Shown here piece by piece: positions 9,858 through 20,147 of a DNA stretch of 64,000 bases; within the stretch, counting starts at the first letter, position 1, and every line of letters starts with the position of its first letter. Position numbers and translations under genes: made by a program. The stretch comes from Ruminococcaceae bacterium UBA1375 (GTDB taxonomy: Bacteria > Bacillota > Clostridia > Oscillospirales > Ruminococcaceae). The DNA lies in the NCBI GenBank assembly GCA_002305795.1, contig DBRF01000020.1:35193-99192 (forward strand). Direction: 5' to 3'. The notes under the pieces are model-generated. The model worked only from the letters and a program-made list of their open reading frames with translations, was not told the DNA's origin and searched no databases.

Positions 9858-10127
9858 TTGAAAGCGGTTATTACAGTAGTTGGAAAAGATAAAGTGGGAA
9901 TCTTGGCCAAGGTCAGCCAGGTGTGCGCCCAGTATGACGCCAATATTATCGACGTGAACCAAACCGTTATGGATGATATGTTCTGCATGGTGATGCTGGC
10001 AGTGATTGATAAATTAAAGACCGATTTGGATCAGTTCCGTGGCGTGCTGGAAACCCTGGCGGCGGAAAACGGCCTGCAAATCCATGTGATGCACCAGGAC
10101 GTGTTCACCACCATGCACCATGTTTAA
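9858..10127 (+). CDS. UPF0237 ACT-domain protein
   Basis: An 89-aa protein made of a single ACT domain (MKAVITVVGKDKVGILAKVSQ), as in the UPF0237 family. The TTG at 9858 is the likely start because AAAGGATGGG sits 7-8 bases before it and family members begin with MKAVIT; an upstream in-frame ATG at 9846 overlaps that site. ACT domains bind small ligands, often amino acids. It is paired with the UPF0210 gene 33 bp downstream, a widely conserved neighbourhood, but the joint function is not known. Confidence 0.88.
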   Translation: MKAVITVVGKDKVGILAKVSQVCAQYDANIIDVNQTVMDDMFCMVMLAVIDKLKTDLDQFRGVLETLAAENGLQIHVMHQDVFTTMHHV

Positions 10128-10160
10128 GCACTACCACGGAAAGAAAGGGCGGTTACTGCC

Positions 10161-11513
10161 ATGCTGAATACCAAGGACATCATGGAAACCATCAACATGA
10201 TCCAGGAAGAAAACCTGGACATCCGCACCATCACCATGGGCATCTCCTTGCTGGACTGCATCGACCCGGATGCAGATGCGGCCTGCCGGAAGATCTACAA
10301 TAAGATTATGAGCAAAGCCGGCCGGCTGGTGCAGGTGGGGGAAGAAATTGAAAAGGAGTACGGGATTCCCATTATCAACAAGCGGATTTCCGTCACCCCC
10401 ATCGCCATTATCAGCGCCGCTTCCGGCAACCCCATTAAGTACGCCCATGCCCTGGAACAGGCGGCGGCGGACTGCGGGGTGAACTTCATCGGGGGGTACT
10501 CCGCTTTGGTGCAGAAGGGCTTTGCCCCCGGGGACGAGGCGCTGATTCGCTCCATTCCCCAGGCTTTGGCGGAAACCGACCACGTCTGTTCTTCGGTGAA
10601 CATCGGCTCCACCAAGGCGGGCATCAACCTGGACGCCTGCAAGCTCATGGGGGAAGTGGTGCGGCAGACCGCCGAAGCCACTCAGGACCGCAACTGCATT
10701 GGCGCCGCCAAGCTGGTGGTGTTCTGCAACGCCCCGGAGGACAACCCCTTTATGGCGGGAGCTTTCCACGGGGTGGGGGAAGCGGACTGCATCATCAACG
10801 TAGGGGTTTCCGGCCCCGGCGTGGTGCGGGCGGCCTTAGCCAAGGCCAAGGGCGCTTCCATCTCCGAAGTGGCGGACATCATCAAAAAGACCGCCTTTAA
10901 GATTACCCGGATGGGTCAGCTGGTGGGCACCGTGGCCGGTAAGCGGCTGGGAGTTCCCTTCGGCATTGTGGACCTGTCCCTGGCTCCCACTCCCGCAGTG
11001 GGGGATTCGGTGGCCCACATTCTGGAAGAAATCGGCCTGGAGCAGTGCGGCACCCACGGCACCACCGCCGCATTGGCGCTGCTCAACGATGCGGTAAAGA
11101 AGGGCGGGGTCATGGCCTCCAGTCGGGTAGGGGGACTTTCCGGCGCCTTTATCCCGGTGACCGAAGACGCGGGTATGATCGACGCCGCCCGGAGCGGTTC
11201 TCTGCGGCTGGAGAAGCTGGAAGCTATGACTGCGGTGTGCAGCGTGGGGCTGGACATGATTGTCATTCCCGGGGACACCCCGGCCACCACCATCTCCGCC
11301 ATCATTGCAGACGAAGCAGCCATCGGCATGGTGAACTCCAAGACCACGGCGGTGCGTGTGATTCCCGCCATCGGGGTCAAAGCCGGGGAAGAGCTGGACT
11401 TCGGGGGACTGCTGGGATACGGCCCGGTGATGGAAATCAACCCCAAGTCGGCGGCAGACTTTATCAATCGGGGCGGGCAGATTCCTGCACCCATGCAGAG
11501 TTTGAAGAATTAA
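10161..11513 (+). CDS. UPF0210 (DUF711) family protein
   Basis: A 450-aa soluble protein that matches the UPF0210 family in length and in its opening [24 protein letters not shown]. The family partners with the ACT protein encoded just upstream. Its biochemical role is not established. The stop codon TAA (11511-11513) coincides with the outer end of an interspersed repeat element. Confidence 0.88.
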   Translation: MLNTKDIMETINMIQEENLDIRTITMGISLLDCIDPDADAACRKIYNKIMSKAGRLVQVGEEIEKEYGIPIINKRISVTPIAIISAASGNPIKYAHALEQAAADCGVNFIGGYSALVQKGFAPGDEALIRSIPQALAETDHVCSSVNIGSTKAGINLDACKLMGEVVRQTAEATQDRNCIGAAKLVVFCNAPEDNPFMAGAFHGVGEADCIINVGVSGPGVVRAALAKAKGASISEVADIIKKTAFKITRMGQLVGTVAGKRLGVPFGIVDLSLAPTPAVGDSVAHILEEIGLEQCGTHGTTAALALLNDAVKKGGVMASSRVGGLSGAFIPVTEDAGMIDAARSGSLRLEKLEAMTAVCSVGLDMIVIPGDTPATTISAIIADEAAIGMVNSKTTAVRVIPAIGVKAGEELDFGGLLGYGPVMEINPKSAADFINRGGQIPAPMQSLKN

Positions 11514-11956
11514 AGTTTAGGTCCAGCCTTTTTAAAGGCTGGCGGGTGCAGGGCAGAGCCCTGCAAGGAATGCGGAGTCTATTTCAAGGGTCCGTGGCAA
11601 AGCGATAATGTAGCCTTCAGCTGGTGGATGTTGAAACCGGAATCCGCCCGGTTCCATGGCCGTAGGCCGGGAAACGGGTCGAGCCGGAAACAACAAGATA
11701 GAAATAGCAACAGCCCTTTGTGTTATTGCGCATAGAGGGCTGTTTTTTGTTTCTGATTTTATGCTTTTAAGATTGACCTTCCTGGCTGCCTTCGGCAGCA
11801 TCGTCAGGCGGATTCCGCCGCCGACATCCACCAGCTATGGCTACAGGGGCGCTCTGCCTAAGACCCTTTTAAACTTTTAAGGATTCTTCGCAGGGGCTTT
11901 GCCCCTTGCAACCCCACCAGTTTTTTGAAAAAAACTGGACCAAAAACTTTTAAGTC
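11511..11956. repeat. Composite interspersed repeat, inverted pair around a terminator
   Basis: The interval starts at the stop codon of the UPF0210 gene with TAAAGTTTAGGTCCAGCC. It holds a forward arm (about 11511-11705), a hairpin with a T-run, and a reverse arm (about 11766-11956) that ends in the same outer sequence, reading ACTTAAAAGTTTTTGGTCC on the minus strand. Both arms contain the module CAGCTGGTGGATG-like, then GGAATCCGCC. Related arms occur at 15.8, 20.2, 28.3-28.8, 44.3-45.7, 48.6-48.8 and 63.96 kb. No gene is carried here. Confidence 0.85.
11708..11747 (+). terminator. Terminator hairpin at the centre of the composite repeat
   Basis: AACAGCCCT and AGAGGGCTGTT form a stem followed by TTTTTT. 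The same core (CCCTCTGTG...CACAGAGGG) returns in the repeats at 28525 and 45417, so it appears to be part of the element. Confidence 0.75.
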
Positions 11957-12032
11957 AATCTTCCCAAAACTTTCCCCCACCCCTTCCTCCGAATGGGCAC
12001 AAATGTCAATGGGACTTATGCCCCGGGTATGC

Positions 12033-12038
12033 TATAAT
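12033..12038 (+). promoter_or_regulatory. -10 box of the ABC-F gene
   Basis: TATAAT preceded by TGC (TGCTATAAT, partly an extended -10) lies 40 bases before the ATG. No good -35 is seen. Confidence 0.5.
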
Positions 12039-12077
12039 GAAACAAACTTTTCACCCTCTTGATAGAAAGGACATACC

Positions 12078-13682
12078 ATGATTCATGTATCGGATGTCAG
12101 CATCAATTTTGATGGACAAGACCTTTTTAAAAATGTGAACCTGAAATTTTCCGAAGGAAACTGCTACGGCATCATCGGCGCCAACGGGGCGGGAAAATCC
12201 ACCTTCCTGCGCATCCTCTCCGGGGAGCTGGAACCCGGCAAGGGGGAAGTGATCATCGACCCCGGCCAGCGGATGAGCGTGCTCAAGCAGGACCACTTCG
12301 CCTTCGACCAGTATTCCGTCCTGGACACCATCGTCATGGGCAACCAGCGGCTGTACCAGGTGGAGCAGGAGAAAAACGCCCTCTACGCCAAGGAAGACTT
12401 CACCGAGGAGGACGGCAACCTGGCCGCCGAGCTGGAAGCGGAGTACGCGGAACTGGGGGGCTGGGATGCCGAAACCGACGCCGGCAAGCTGCTCCAGGGT
12501 CTGGGTCTGCCCTTAGACCTGCTGAGCCAGCCCATGAGCGCCCTGCCTGCCAAGGAAAAGGTGAAGGTGCTTTTGGCCCAGGCCCTCTTCGGGGAGCCGG
12601 ACATCATCCTGCTGGACGAACCCACCAACCACCTGGACGTGGCCAGCATCCACTGGCTGGAAGGGTTTTTGATGGACTACCCCGGCACCGTCATTGTGGT
12701 GAGCCACGACCGGCACTTCCTCAACAACGTCTGCACCCACATCTGCGACATCGACTACAACAAGATCAAGATCTATGTGGGCAACTACGACTTCTGGTAC
12801 CAGTCCAGCCAGCTGATTCAAAAGATGCTCCGGGACCAGAACCGGAAAAACGAGGAAAAGGCCAAGGAACTCCAGGCCTTTATCCAGCGGTTCTCCGCCA
12901 ACAAGAGCAAGTCCAAGCAGGCCACTGCCCGGCGCAAGCTGCTGGACAAGCTGACGGTGGAGGAAATGCCCGCTTCTTCCCGGCGCTACCCCTTTGTGGC
13001 CTTTACCCAGGACCGGGAAGTGGGCAAGGAAATCCTCACCGTGGAGGACATTGCCTATTCCCTGGAAGGGGAAAAGGTGTTGGACGGCATTTCCTTCCGG
13101 GTGAACAAAGGGGACAAGATCGCCTTTGTGGGGGAAAACGACCGTGCCATCACTGCCCTGTTTGAGATTTTGGCAGGGAATGCAGAGCCGGAGCAGGGCA
13201 GCTTCAAGTGGGGGGTGTCCACCAGCCAGAGCTACTTCCCCAAGGACAACAACGCCTACTTTGAAGGCAGCGACCTTTCCATCATCGACTGGCTGCGGCA
13301 GTATTCCACCGACGACACCGACACCTACCTCCGCAGCTTTTTGGGCAAGATGCTCTTCTCCGGGGAAGAGGTGACCAAGCCGGTGAAGGTGCTGTCTGGG
13401 GGCGAAAAGGTACGGTGCATGCTCAGCCGGATGATGATGAAGCAGGCCAACGTGTTGCTGCTGGACCAGCCCACCAACCACCTGGACCTGGAATCCATCA
13501 CCGCCTTGAACAACGGCCTCACCGCCTTCCCCGGCATCGTCCTCTTTGCCAGCTACGACCACGAATTTGTCCAGACCATCGCCAACCGGATCATGGAAAT
13601 CACCCCGGAAGGGAAGCTCATCGACCGGCAGTGCAGCTACGACGAGTACCTGGAATGGCGGCTGGGGGTGGAGGTGGATTGA
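12078..13682 (+). CDS. ABC-F ATPase, YbiT-like
   Basis: The 534-aa protein has two ABC cassettes joined by a charged linker and no membrane segments. This is the ABC-F architecture of proteins that bind the ribosomal E site. Cassette 1 has Walker A GANGAGKST and Walker B LLDEPTNHLD. Cassette 2 has a degenerate Walker A (GENDRAITAL, without the Lys) but keeps the signature SGGEKVR and LLDQPTNHLD. Loss of the second Walker A Lys is a known trait of the YbiT branch, so this is unlikely to be decay. The cupin gene overlaps its 3' end by 4 bp. Confidence 0.9.
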   Translation: MIHVSDVSINFDGQDLFKNVNLKFSEGNCYGIIGANGAGKSTFLRILSGELEPGKGEVIIDPGQRMSVLKQDHFAFDQYSVLDTIVMGNQRLYQVEQEKNALYAKEDFTEEDGNLAAELEAEYAELGGWDAETDAGKLLQGLGLPLDLLSQPMSALPAKEKVKVLLAQALFGEPDIILLDEPTNHLDVASIHWLEGFLMDYPGTVIVVSHDRHFLNNVCTHICDIDYNKIKIYVGNYDFWYQSSQLIQKMLRDQNRKNEEKAKELQAFIQRFSANKSKSKQATARRKLLDKLTVEEMPASSRRYPFVAFTQDREVGKEILTVEDIAYSLEGEKVLDGISFRVNKGDKIAFVGENDRAITALFEILAGNAEPEQGSFKWGVSTSQSYFPKDNNAYFEGSDLSIIDWLRQYSTDDTDTYLRSFLGKMLFSGEEVTKPVKVLSGGEKVRCMLSRMMMKQANVLLLDQPTNHLDLESITALNNGLTAFPGIVLFASYDHEFVQTIANRIMEITPEGKLIDRQCSYDEYLEWRLGVEVD

Positions 13683-14005
13683 ACCTCTTTGCCCTGCCGG
13701 ACCGGCTCCCGGAAGAAGAAGTGACCCAGCAGCTGCTCACCGCCCCCGGTGTCCGAGTGGAGCGGATTCTCTCGGGCGGCCAGGTTTCCCCAGAAGGATT
13801 TTGGTACGACCAGCCGGAAGACGAGTGGGTGACGGTCCTGAAAGGGGAAGGGGAGATTGCTTACCCGGATGGAAGCAAGGTGCGGCTGCAAACCGGGGAT
13901 ACTTTGCTGCTCCCCGCCCATCAAAAGCACCGGGTGAGCTACACCAGCACCCCCTGCATCTGGCTGTGTGTCTTCTACCCCAACGGAGAGGAGGAAACCC
14001 CATGA
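13679..14005 (+). CDS. Small cupin-domain protein
   Basis: A 108-aa single-domain cupin. It has EDEWVTVLKGEGEIAYPDG (first cupin motif without the usual His pair) and LPAHQKHRV (second motif, with His). The TTG at 13679 overlaps the ABC-F stop and has GGAGGT just upstream. It is translationally coupled to genes on both sides. Enzymatic role unknown. Confidence 0.78.
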   Translation: MNLFALPDRLPEEEVTQQLLTAPGVRVERILSGGQVSPEGFWYDQPEDEWVTVLKGEGEIAYPDGSKVRLQTGDTLLLPAHQKHRVSYTSTPCIWLCVFYPNGEEETP

Positions 14006-14169
14006 ACGATTCCTTGATTGCCCGCCTAAACCAACTCACCACCCTGTCCCGCCAGCGGGAACTGACCCAGGAGGAACAGCAAGAGCGGCAGAATCTCCGG
14101 CTGGAGTACCGCCGGCGTACCCGGGAAAATCTCCGGGCTCAGCTTCAGGGCATTCGGCTGGAAAAGTAG
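14002..14169 (+). CDS. UPF0291 (DUF896, YnzC-like) protein
   Basis: A 55-aa helical protein that starts MNDSLIARLNQLTTLSRQ and continues with a charged second helix (LTQEEQQERQNLR), the pattern of the UPF0291 family found across Firmicutes. The start overlaps the cupin stop (ATGA). GAGGAGGAAAC lies upstream. Function unknown. Confidence 0.85.
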   Translation: MNDSLIARLNQLTTLSRQRELTQEEQQERQNLRLEYRRRTRENLRAQLQGIRLEK

Positions 14170-14205
14170 ACAAATAGTATTTTTTAGAAGATATATTACA
14201 AAAAC

Positions 14206-14244
14206 AGCAGGCTTTTCCCGGCGGAAGGTCTGCTGTTTTGTATT
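14206..14244 (+). terminator. Terminator of the ABC-F/cupin/UPF0291 operon
   Basis: AACAGCAG and CTGCTGTT form a stem, followed by TTGTATT, 36 bases past the last stop codon. Confidence 0.75.
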
Positions 14245-14248
14245 ATTA

Positions 14249-14361
14249 GATCGAAAAATTACAGATAGGAGAATTTTAAAGAGACTTTTTGCCGGTTGAC
14301 ATGGGAAACAATAAAATACGTTTTGGAATATTATCGACAAAAATTACGGATAGAAAAATTT
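14249..14361 (+). repeat. Two imperfect direct copies of a 28-base AT-rich sequence
   Basis: Copy 1 (14249-14277) and copy 2 (14333-14361) share the core GAAAAATTACAGATAG / CAAAAATTACGGATAG and then AATTTT. They flank a TTGACA (14296-14301). They may be regulatory or chance AT-rich similarity. Confidence 0.45.
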
Positions 14362-14409
14362 TCCGCCGCAGGTTTCACAGCATTGTCACAGAAGGGAAAG
14401 CCGGGACAG

Positions 14410-14438
14410 TTGAGAAACGGCCCCTGTCATGCTATAAT
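14410..14438 (+). promoter_or_regulatory. Promoter of the CPBP protease gene with a 200-base leader
   Basis: TTGAGA (14410-14415) and TATAAT (14433-14438) are 17 bases apart. The leader to the ATG at 14643 holds a GGCCGG-rich inverted repeat and the module ATTTTGCTTCGCAAAAACCG, which is shared with the interspersed repeats at 44.45, 45.58 and 48.72 kb. Between 14170 and 14642 there is no other gene. Confidence 0.65.
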
Positions 14439-14642
14439 GATTGCAAAAGCAATCATTACGGTTCCCCTCTTGGCCGGCACAACGTCCGGCCGGCCATTTT
14501 GCTTCGCAAAAACCGAGGGAAACCCAACGGATTTTTCATGGTATCAAAAATCCAGCAGACCCGAAAGCGCTTTGCCCAAGTCCGCCTGCCGGGGCGGCAG
14601 GGGAAGCCACGGGAAACAAACTCCGGAAAAGGAAGGCACTTT

Positions 14643-15638
14643 ATGGAAGCAGCCGCTGTGCAAAAACTGCAAAGGCACTATTACCGCAAGGCGGTGGGGG
14701 CAGTCGCCCTGGCCTTGGTGGGGTACTGCCTGTTGACACTATACCTTCAGTGGTTCTGCCCCCGCTTGGGCGCTTTTTGCTGGTGCCTGGGAGAACTTTG
14801 GAGCGGCAGCCTCAGCGAAGGGGCGTTTTGGCTGGGGTACCGCAATGCGGTGACGGAACTCACCGGCAGTTCCCTGTACTTTGCCCTTTCCCAGCTGATT
14901 CTGATTCCGGTGTGCATGACGGCGGCGGGATGGAAGTGCCGCCGGGACGCCGGGGCGGCGCCCAAACTGCTGGCGGGAAAGATCGACCGTCGGCGGCTGG
15001 CCCTGGGGGGACTGGTAGCGGCCTTTGGCTACAGCCTTTGCCAGTCCTTTACTTGGGTATGGGATGTTTTGTTCGGCAGCATGGGGCTGCCCCAAGCCAG
15101 CATTCCCACCATCCGCTGGGCTCTGGGAAACCCCTGGCTCACCCTGCTGCTGTCGGTGTTTATTAGCCCGGTGGTGGAGGAATATCTGTTCCGGGGAGCT
15201 CTGCTTTCCCGGCTGCGCCCCTACGGGGACAGCTTTGCCATCGCCGCTTCTACGGTGCTGTTTGCCTTGATGCACAACAGCCTGTCCCAGCTGTTTTTGG
15301 CGCTGGCGGTGGGGCTGGTGCTGGGCTGGCTGACGGTGCGCACCGGCTCCCTCCGCACCGGGATTTTGCTGCATATGCTGTTTAATCTGGTGGACTGGGG
15401 CAGGATGATGCTGCTGGACAACGTGGCGGGCATCAGTTTCTGGCTCCAGGCCTTTTGGATTGTCCTTTTGGTGACCTGCGGCGGGGTTTTGTTCTGGCTG
15501 TTTGGACAGGGCAGGATGAAACTGGACTTTGCCCCGGCGAAAATCCACATTGCCCATCCCTGGCTGCGGTTTTTCCTCCATCCGGCGGTGATTCTGGTGG
15601 CGGGGTACTGCCTGTACCGGCTGATTATGGGGCTTTGA
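14643..15638 (+). CDS. CPBP-family intramembrane metalloprotease
   Basis: A 331-aa protein with about eight hydrophobic segments. It carries the Abi/CPBP motifs EEYLFRGALL (Glu-Glu and Arg), FALMHN (His) and HMLFN (His). Such proteases process prenylated or other membrane proteins, or act in self-immunity to bacteriocins; the substrate here is unknown. The ATG at 14643 has GGAAGG upstream and begins a typical N terminus; the longer frame upstream is leader. Confidence 0.88.
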   Translation: MEAAAVQKLQRHYYRKAVGAVALALVGYCLLTLYLQWFCPRLGAFCWCLGELWSGSLSEGAFWLGYRNAVTELTGSSLYFALSQLILIPVCMTAAGWKCRRDAGAAPKLLAGKIDRRRLALGGLVAAFGYSLCQSFTWVWDVLFGSMGLPQASIPTIRWALGNPWLTLLLSVFISPVVEEYLFRGALLSRLRPYGDSFAIAASTVLFALMHNSLSQLFLALAVGLVLGWLTVRTGSLRTGILLHMLFNLVDWGRMMLLDNVAGISFWLQAFWIVLLVTCGGVLFWLFGQGRMKLDFAPAKIHIAHPWLRFFLHPAVILVAGYCLYRLIMGL

Positions 15639-15753
15639 TGGGTTCCTCCCCTTGAGAAAGGCGGAAGTTTTTATCCTTAGAATTTCAGAAGCGCTCTTTG
15701 GCTGTTTGGCCCAAGGGCGCTTTTGTTTGGGGAAAAGAGAAAGTTTTCTTAAA

Positions 15754-15965
15754 TTAAAGTTTGGGTCAAGTCTTTTTAAAGGATTGTAGGGGTGCAGGGG
15801 TCGAAACCGTCGGCAGACGTTTCTAGCCCCCGCATAGGAATTATTTTATTTTAAAAATTATTTCTTTCACTTTATTCTTATAAAAAGTTGTGGAAACAGC
15901 AAACCGGAATCCGCCCGCCCAAAGGCGTAGAGCCGAGGGCGGGTCAATGCGGAAACTTCTGAACC
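15754..15965 (+). repeat. Interspersed repeat, second subfamily, single arm
   Basis: It begins TTAAAGTTTGGGTCAAG and has an AT-rich middle, then GTTGTGGAAACAGCAAACCGG, the palindrome-like GCCCGCCC...GGGCGGGT and CTTTTTCCAC. The copy at 20148-20382 has the same order and almost the same 3' half. It lies between convergent genes (CPBP protease and gdhA). The 392-bp gap contains no gene. Confidence 0.75.
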
Positions 15966-15978
15966 CTTTTTCCACAAA

Positions 15979-16005
15979 AGAAAGCTCCCTCTTTCGAGGG
16001 AGCTT
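15979..16005 (-). terminator. Terminator of gdhA
   Basis: AAGCTCCCTC and GAGGGAGCTT form a perfect stem; on the minus strand it is followed by TCTTTTG. It lies 26 bases after the gdhA stop. Confidence 0.8.
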
Positions 16006-16030
16006 AAACTCAGCAGAGATTGCTTTTGGA

Positions 16031-17416
<1,386 letters not shown>

Positions 17417-17517
17417 TTATAAAAGAAAGTTTCTCAGATATTTTCTTAGGTATTCCGAAAAAATACTTTTCCCAACCTATGAAAATTAGGAAAATTTACC
17501 TTTCCACATCGTTTCCA

Positions 17518-17546
17518 ATTATATCAAACCAGGTCCAAAAATGCAA
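17518..17546 (-). promoter_or_regulatory. Promoter of gdhA
   Basis: On the minus strand TTGCAT (17541-17546) and TATAAT (17518-17523) are 17 bases apart, giving a leader of about 125 bases. The rest of the 17384-17925 gap is AT-rich with no gene. Confidence 0.65.
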
Positions 17547-17803
17547 CTGCTTTCCTCTTTTCTTTAAAAAACAGGGTCACTCTTGCGATATTTAAGCTGT
17601 GACCGGCATATTTCTTAATAAAATTATGCAAACAATAATTTCTTTCATGCAAAACCAACAAAATGCAAAGGCTGGTTTTTTGGAAAAGAAAGTGGTGGAG
17701 GGTGGGATAGGTGAAAAAATGCGTGGGAAACGGGCCGGGGAAAAATCTTTTTGAGGCAGGTGGTTTTTTTGAAAAAAATCCTTTCCTTCCGGGAAAATTC
17801 TGC

Positions 17804-17887
17804 TATAATGATTGGCAGAGAAATGTCAGGGCAGAGTCATGACGTTTCGTGCCTAGCGGCGAAAACCAGCGGAAACCTAACGGATGT
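17804..17887 (+). promoter_or_regulatory. -10 box and leader of gluQ
   Basis: TGCTATAAT (TATAAT at 17804-17809) lies 117 bases before the gluQ start. The leader contains GGCGAAAACCAGCGGAAACC then TAACGGAT (17859-17884), which resembles the leader of the CPBP gene (14506-14532, GCAAAAACCGAGGGAAACCC then AACGGAT). Whether this similarity is functional is unknown. Confidence 0.4.
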
Positions 17888-17925
17888 TTGCTTGATTTGG
17901 CAAACGGGGAAGGGGTGGACACAAA

Positions 17926-18888
17926 ATGGAAAAAGAAGTTTGCGGACGGTTTGCCCCCTCCCCCAGCGGCCGGATGCACCTGGGCAACCTCCTCTGCGGA
18001 CTGATTGCCTGGCTCAGTGTCCGCAGCCAAAATGGCAAGATGATCCTACGCCAAGAAGATTTGGATTCCATGCGCTGCCCCCTCTCCTACGCCCGGCTCA
18101 TTGAGGAGGACCTGCGCTGGTTCGGCCTGGACTGGGATGAAGGGGGGCTGGAAGGAAAAGGCCCTCACGCACCCTACCTTCAAAGCCGCCGCAGTGACAT
18201 CTATCAGAAGTATCTGGACAAACTGGAACAAAAGGGGCTGCTGTACCCCTGCTTTTGCAGCCGGGCCCAGCTTCACGCCGCCAGCGCCCCCCATTTGGAG
18301 GACGGACAGGTGCTGTACCCCGGAACCTGCCGCCGGCTTACGCCACAGCAAGTGGGTCAAAAACGCAAAACCCGTTCCCCGGCCATCCGGGTGAAGGTGC
18401 CGGATCGGACCGTTGGGTTTACCGACCTGCACTACGGCCGGGTGGAGCAGAACCTGGCTGCCCGGTGCGGGGACTTTATCCTTCGGCGCAGCGACGGGGT
18501 GTTTGCTTATCAGCTGGCGGTGACGGTGGACGACGGGCTCATGGGGGTGACCCAGGTGGTCCGGGGGAGGGATCTGCTTTCCTCCACCCCCCGGCAGATC
18601 TGGCTGCTGCAAGAGCTGGGCTTTTCTGTCCCGGAATACGGCCACATCCCCCTGCTGCTGGATGAAACCGGCAGCCGTCTCTCCAAACGGGACCTGTCTT
18701 TGGACTTGGGGGAGCTGCGCAAGCGCTTCGGCCGCCCGGAACCCATTTTGGGCAAGCTGGCTTACGCCGCCGGGCTGCTGGACCGGCCGGAACCCGCTTC
18801 CGCCAAGGAGCTGGTTTCGGTGTTTTCCTGGGACAAGATTCCCAAAGCCGACCTCTTGTGTCCGGAGGGGCTTCGGATGGAAAATTAA
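17926..18888 (+). CDS. gluQ: Glutamyl-queuosine tRNA(Asp) synthetase
   Basis: A 320-aa truncated class I GluRS-like protein without the anticodon-binding domain. It shows FAPSPSGRMHLGNLL (HIGH-type motif), a Cys cluster CFCSRAQ with a later Cys in the zinc-binding region, and SKRDLSLDL in place of KMSKS. GluQ enzymes attach glutamate to queuosine in tRNA-Asp. A full-length GltX would be about 480 aa, so the length supports GluQ. The ATG follows GGGGAAGGGG. Confidence 0.88.
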   Translation: MEKEVCGRFAPSPSGRMHLGNLLCGLIAWLSVRSQNGKMILRQEDLDSMRCPLSYARLIEEDLRWFGLDWDEGGLEGKGPHAPYLQSRRSDIYQKYLDKLEQKGLLYPCFCSRAQLHAASAPHLEDGQVLYPGTCRRLTPQQVGQKRKTRSPAIRVKVPDRTVGFTDLHYGRVEQNLAARCGDFILRRSDGVFAYQLAVTVDDGLMGVTQVVRGRDLLSSTPRQIWLLQELGFSVPEYGHIPLLLDETGSRLSKRDLSLDLGELRKRFGRPEPILGKLAYAAGLLDRPEPASAKELVSVFSWDKIPKADLLCPEGLRMEN

Positions 18889-18981
18889 AAAATTATTCAT
18901 CTGTTTCTTTGGTAAATTTGGTATGGTAGGAACAGGGCGGTTTCGGAAAAAACGCTGCCTGTTAAAGAAAGGGTCAATACC

Positions 18982-20097
18982 ATGAAAAACAAAAAAATCA
19001 ACTATATTATCATCGGGATTTGTTTGGTGATTATGCTGGTTACGCTATTCCTCACCGACAGCCCGGAAAACCTCTGGAACGCCCTCTGCACCGCCAACCC
19101 CTTGTGGTTGCTCTGCGGGCTGGGGTGTATGCTGGCCTACTGGCTGCTGGAAACCAGGGCGCTGTTTCTGGTGATCGACGGGCTGCGGAAGGTGTCCCAG
19201 TCCAACGGACGGCGGCTGAAACCCACGGAATGCCTGCGGGTGAGCATGGTGGGGCAGTTGTTCAACTGCATCACCCCTTTTGCCAGCGGCGGCCAGCCCA
19301 TGCAGGCCTATATGCTCAGCAAGTACGGCCAATCGGTGGGCACCGCATCCAGCGCCCTGCTGGCCCGGTTCATCGTCTATCAGTTTGTGCTGACGGTGTA
19401 CTCCGTGGTGGTGCTGGTCTTTAAGTTCACCTTCTTTTTGGAGCAGGTGTCCGGCTTTGTGACCATGATTATCATTGGGTTTGTCATCAACACCATTGTT
19501 ATGGCATTCCTGATTGCCATCGGCTTTTTCCCCAAACCCACCACCAAGCTGCTGCTGGCTCTGCCCGGCTTCCTCCACAAAATCCACCTCTGCCGCCGTC
19601 CCGGCCGGCTCCACCGGCGGATTACCAAGGAGCTGGACAGTTTCTACACTGACTTTCACGCCATCCGCCACAATATGCGGATTTTAATCCGCCCTGCCAT
19701 TGACAGCGCCATTCAGCTTACCGCTTACTTTTCGGTGGCCTTTTTCGTCTGCCTGTCCCTGCAAAACAGCCAGGGGGTGGACTGGTTCACTATCATCAGT
19801 GCGGCGGCTTTCGTGCTGATGTTCTCCTCCTTCATTCCCCTACCCGGCGGCAGCGGCGGAGCTGAACTCAGCTTCTACGGGCTGTTCTTCATCTTCTTCC
19901 CCGGGGACACCGCCAGCGTGGGCATTGCCCTGCTGTTGTGGCGGTTCTTCACCTTCTATCTGCCCATGATCGTGGGGATGCTGATGATGTATCTGGACCC
20001 CGATTCCAAGCAGGCCAAAAAGCACATGGAACAGGTGGAGGAAGAACAGCAGCTCCAGGATGCCCTGGAAGAACAGAGGCAGGTCAATCAGAAATAA
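18982..20097 (+). CDS. Flippase-like integral membrane protein (UPF0104/LPG synthase TM family)
   Basis: The 371-aa protein has a conserved multi-span membrane domain of the kind found in the N-terminal part of MprF. It has GQLFNCITPFASGGQPMQAYML and a C-terminal PLPGGSGGAE motif. The cytoplasmic synthase domain is absent, so it is probably a lipid flippase-like or export protein rather than an aminoacyl-PG synthase. It starts 93 bp after gluQ with AAAGGGTC upstream. The final 40 residues are a charged, Gln/Glu-rich tail. Confidence 0.82.
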   Translation: MKNKKINYIIIGICLVIMLVTLFLTDSPENLWNALCTANPLWLLCGLGCMLAYWLLETRALFLVIDGLRKVSQSNGRRLKPTECLRVSMVGQLFNCITPFASGGQPMQAYMLSKYGQSVGTASSALLARFIVYQFVLTVYSVVVLVFKFTFFLEQVSGFVTMIIIGFVINTIVMAFLIAIGFFPKPTTKLLLALPGFLHKIHLCRRPGRLHRRITKELDSFYTDFHAIRHNMRILIRPAIDSAIQLTAYFSVAFFVCLSLQNSQGVDWFTIISAAAFVLMFSSFIPLPGGSGGAELSFYGLFFIFFPGDTASVGIALLLWRFFTFYLPMIVGMLMMYLDPDSKQAKKHMEQVEEEQQLQDALEEQRQVNQK

Positions 20098-20131
20098 AAA
20101 GAGCGTCCTTTCCCGTGTGGGAGGGACGCTC
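20098..20131 (-). terminator. Hairpin between convergent genes
   Basis: GAGCGTCC...GGGACGCTC; on the minus strand it is followed by TTTTTATTTC. A near-identical hairpin (GCGTCCTTCC...GGGAGGGACGC) lies at 20386-20413 on the other side of the repeat copy. Confidence 0.65.
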
Positions 20132-20147
20132 AGACTGTAGAAAAAGT

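Noticed and set aside
13126..13190. ABC-F gene considered damaged because of the altered second Walker A
   Set aside because: The change GENDRAITAL is typical of the YbiT branch of ABC-F proteins, and the remaining motifs are intact.
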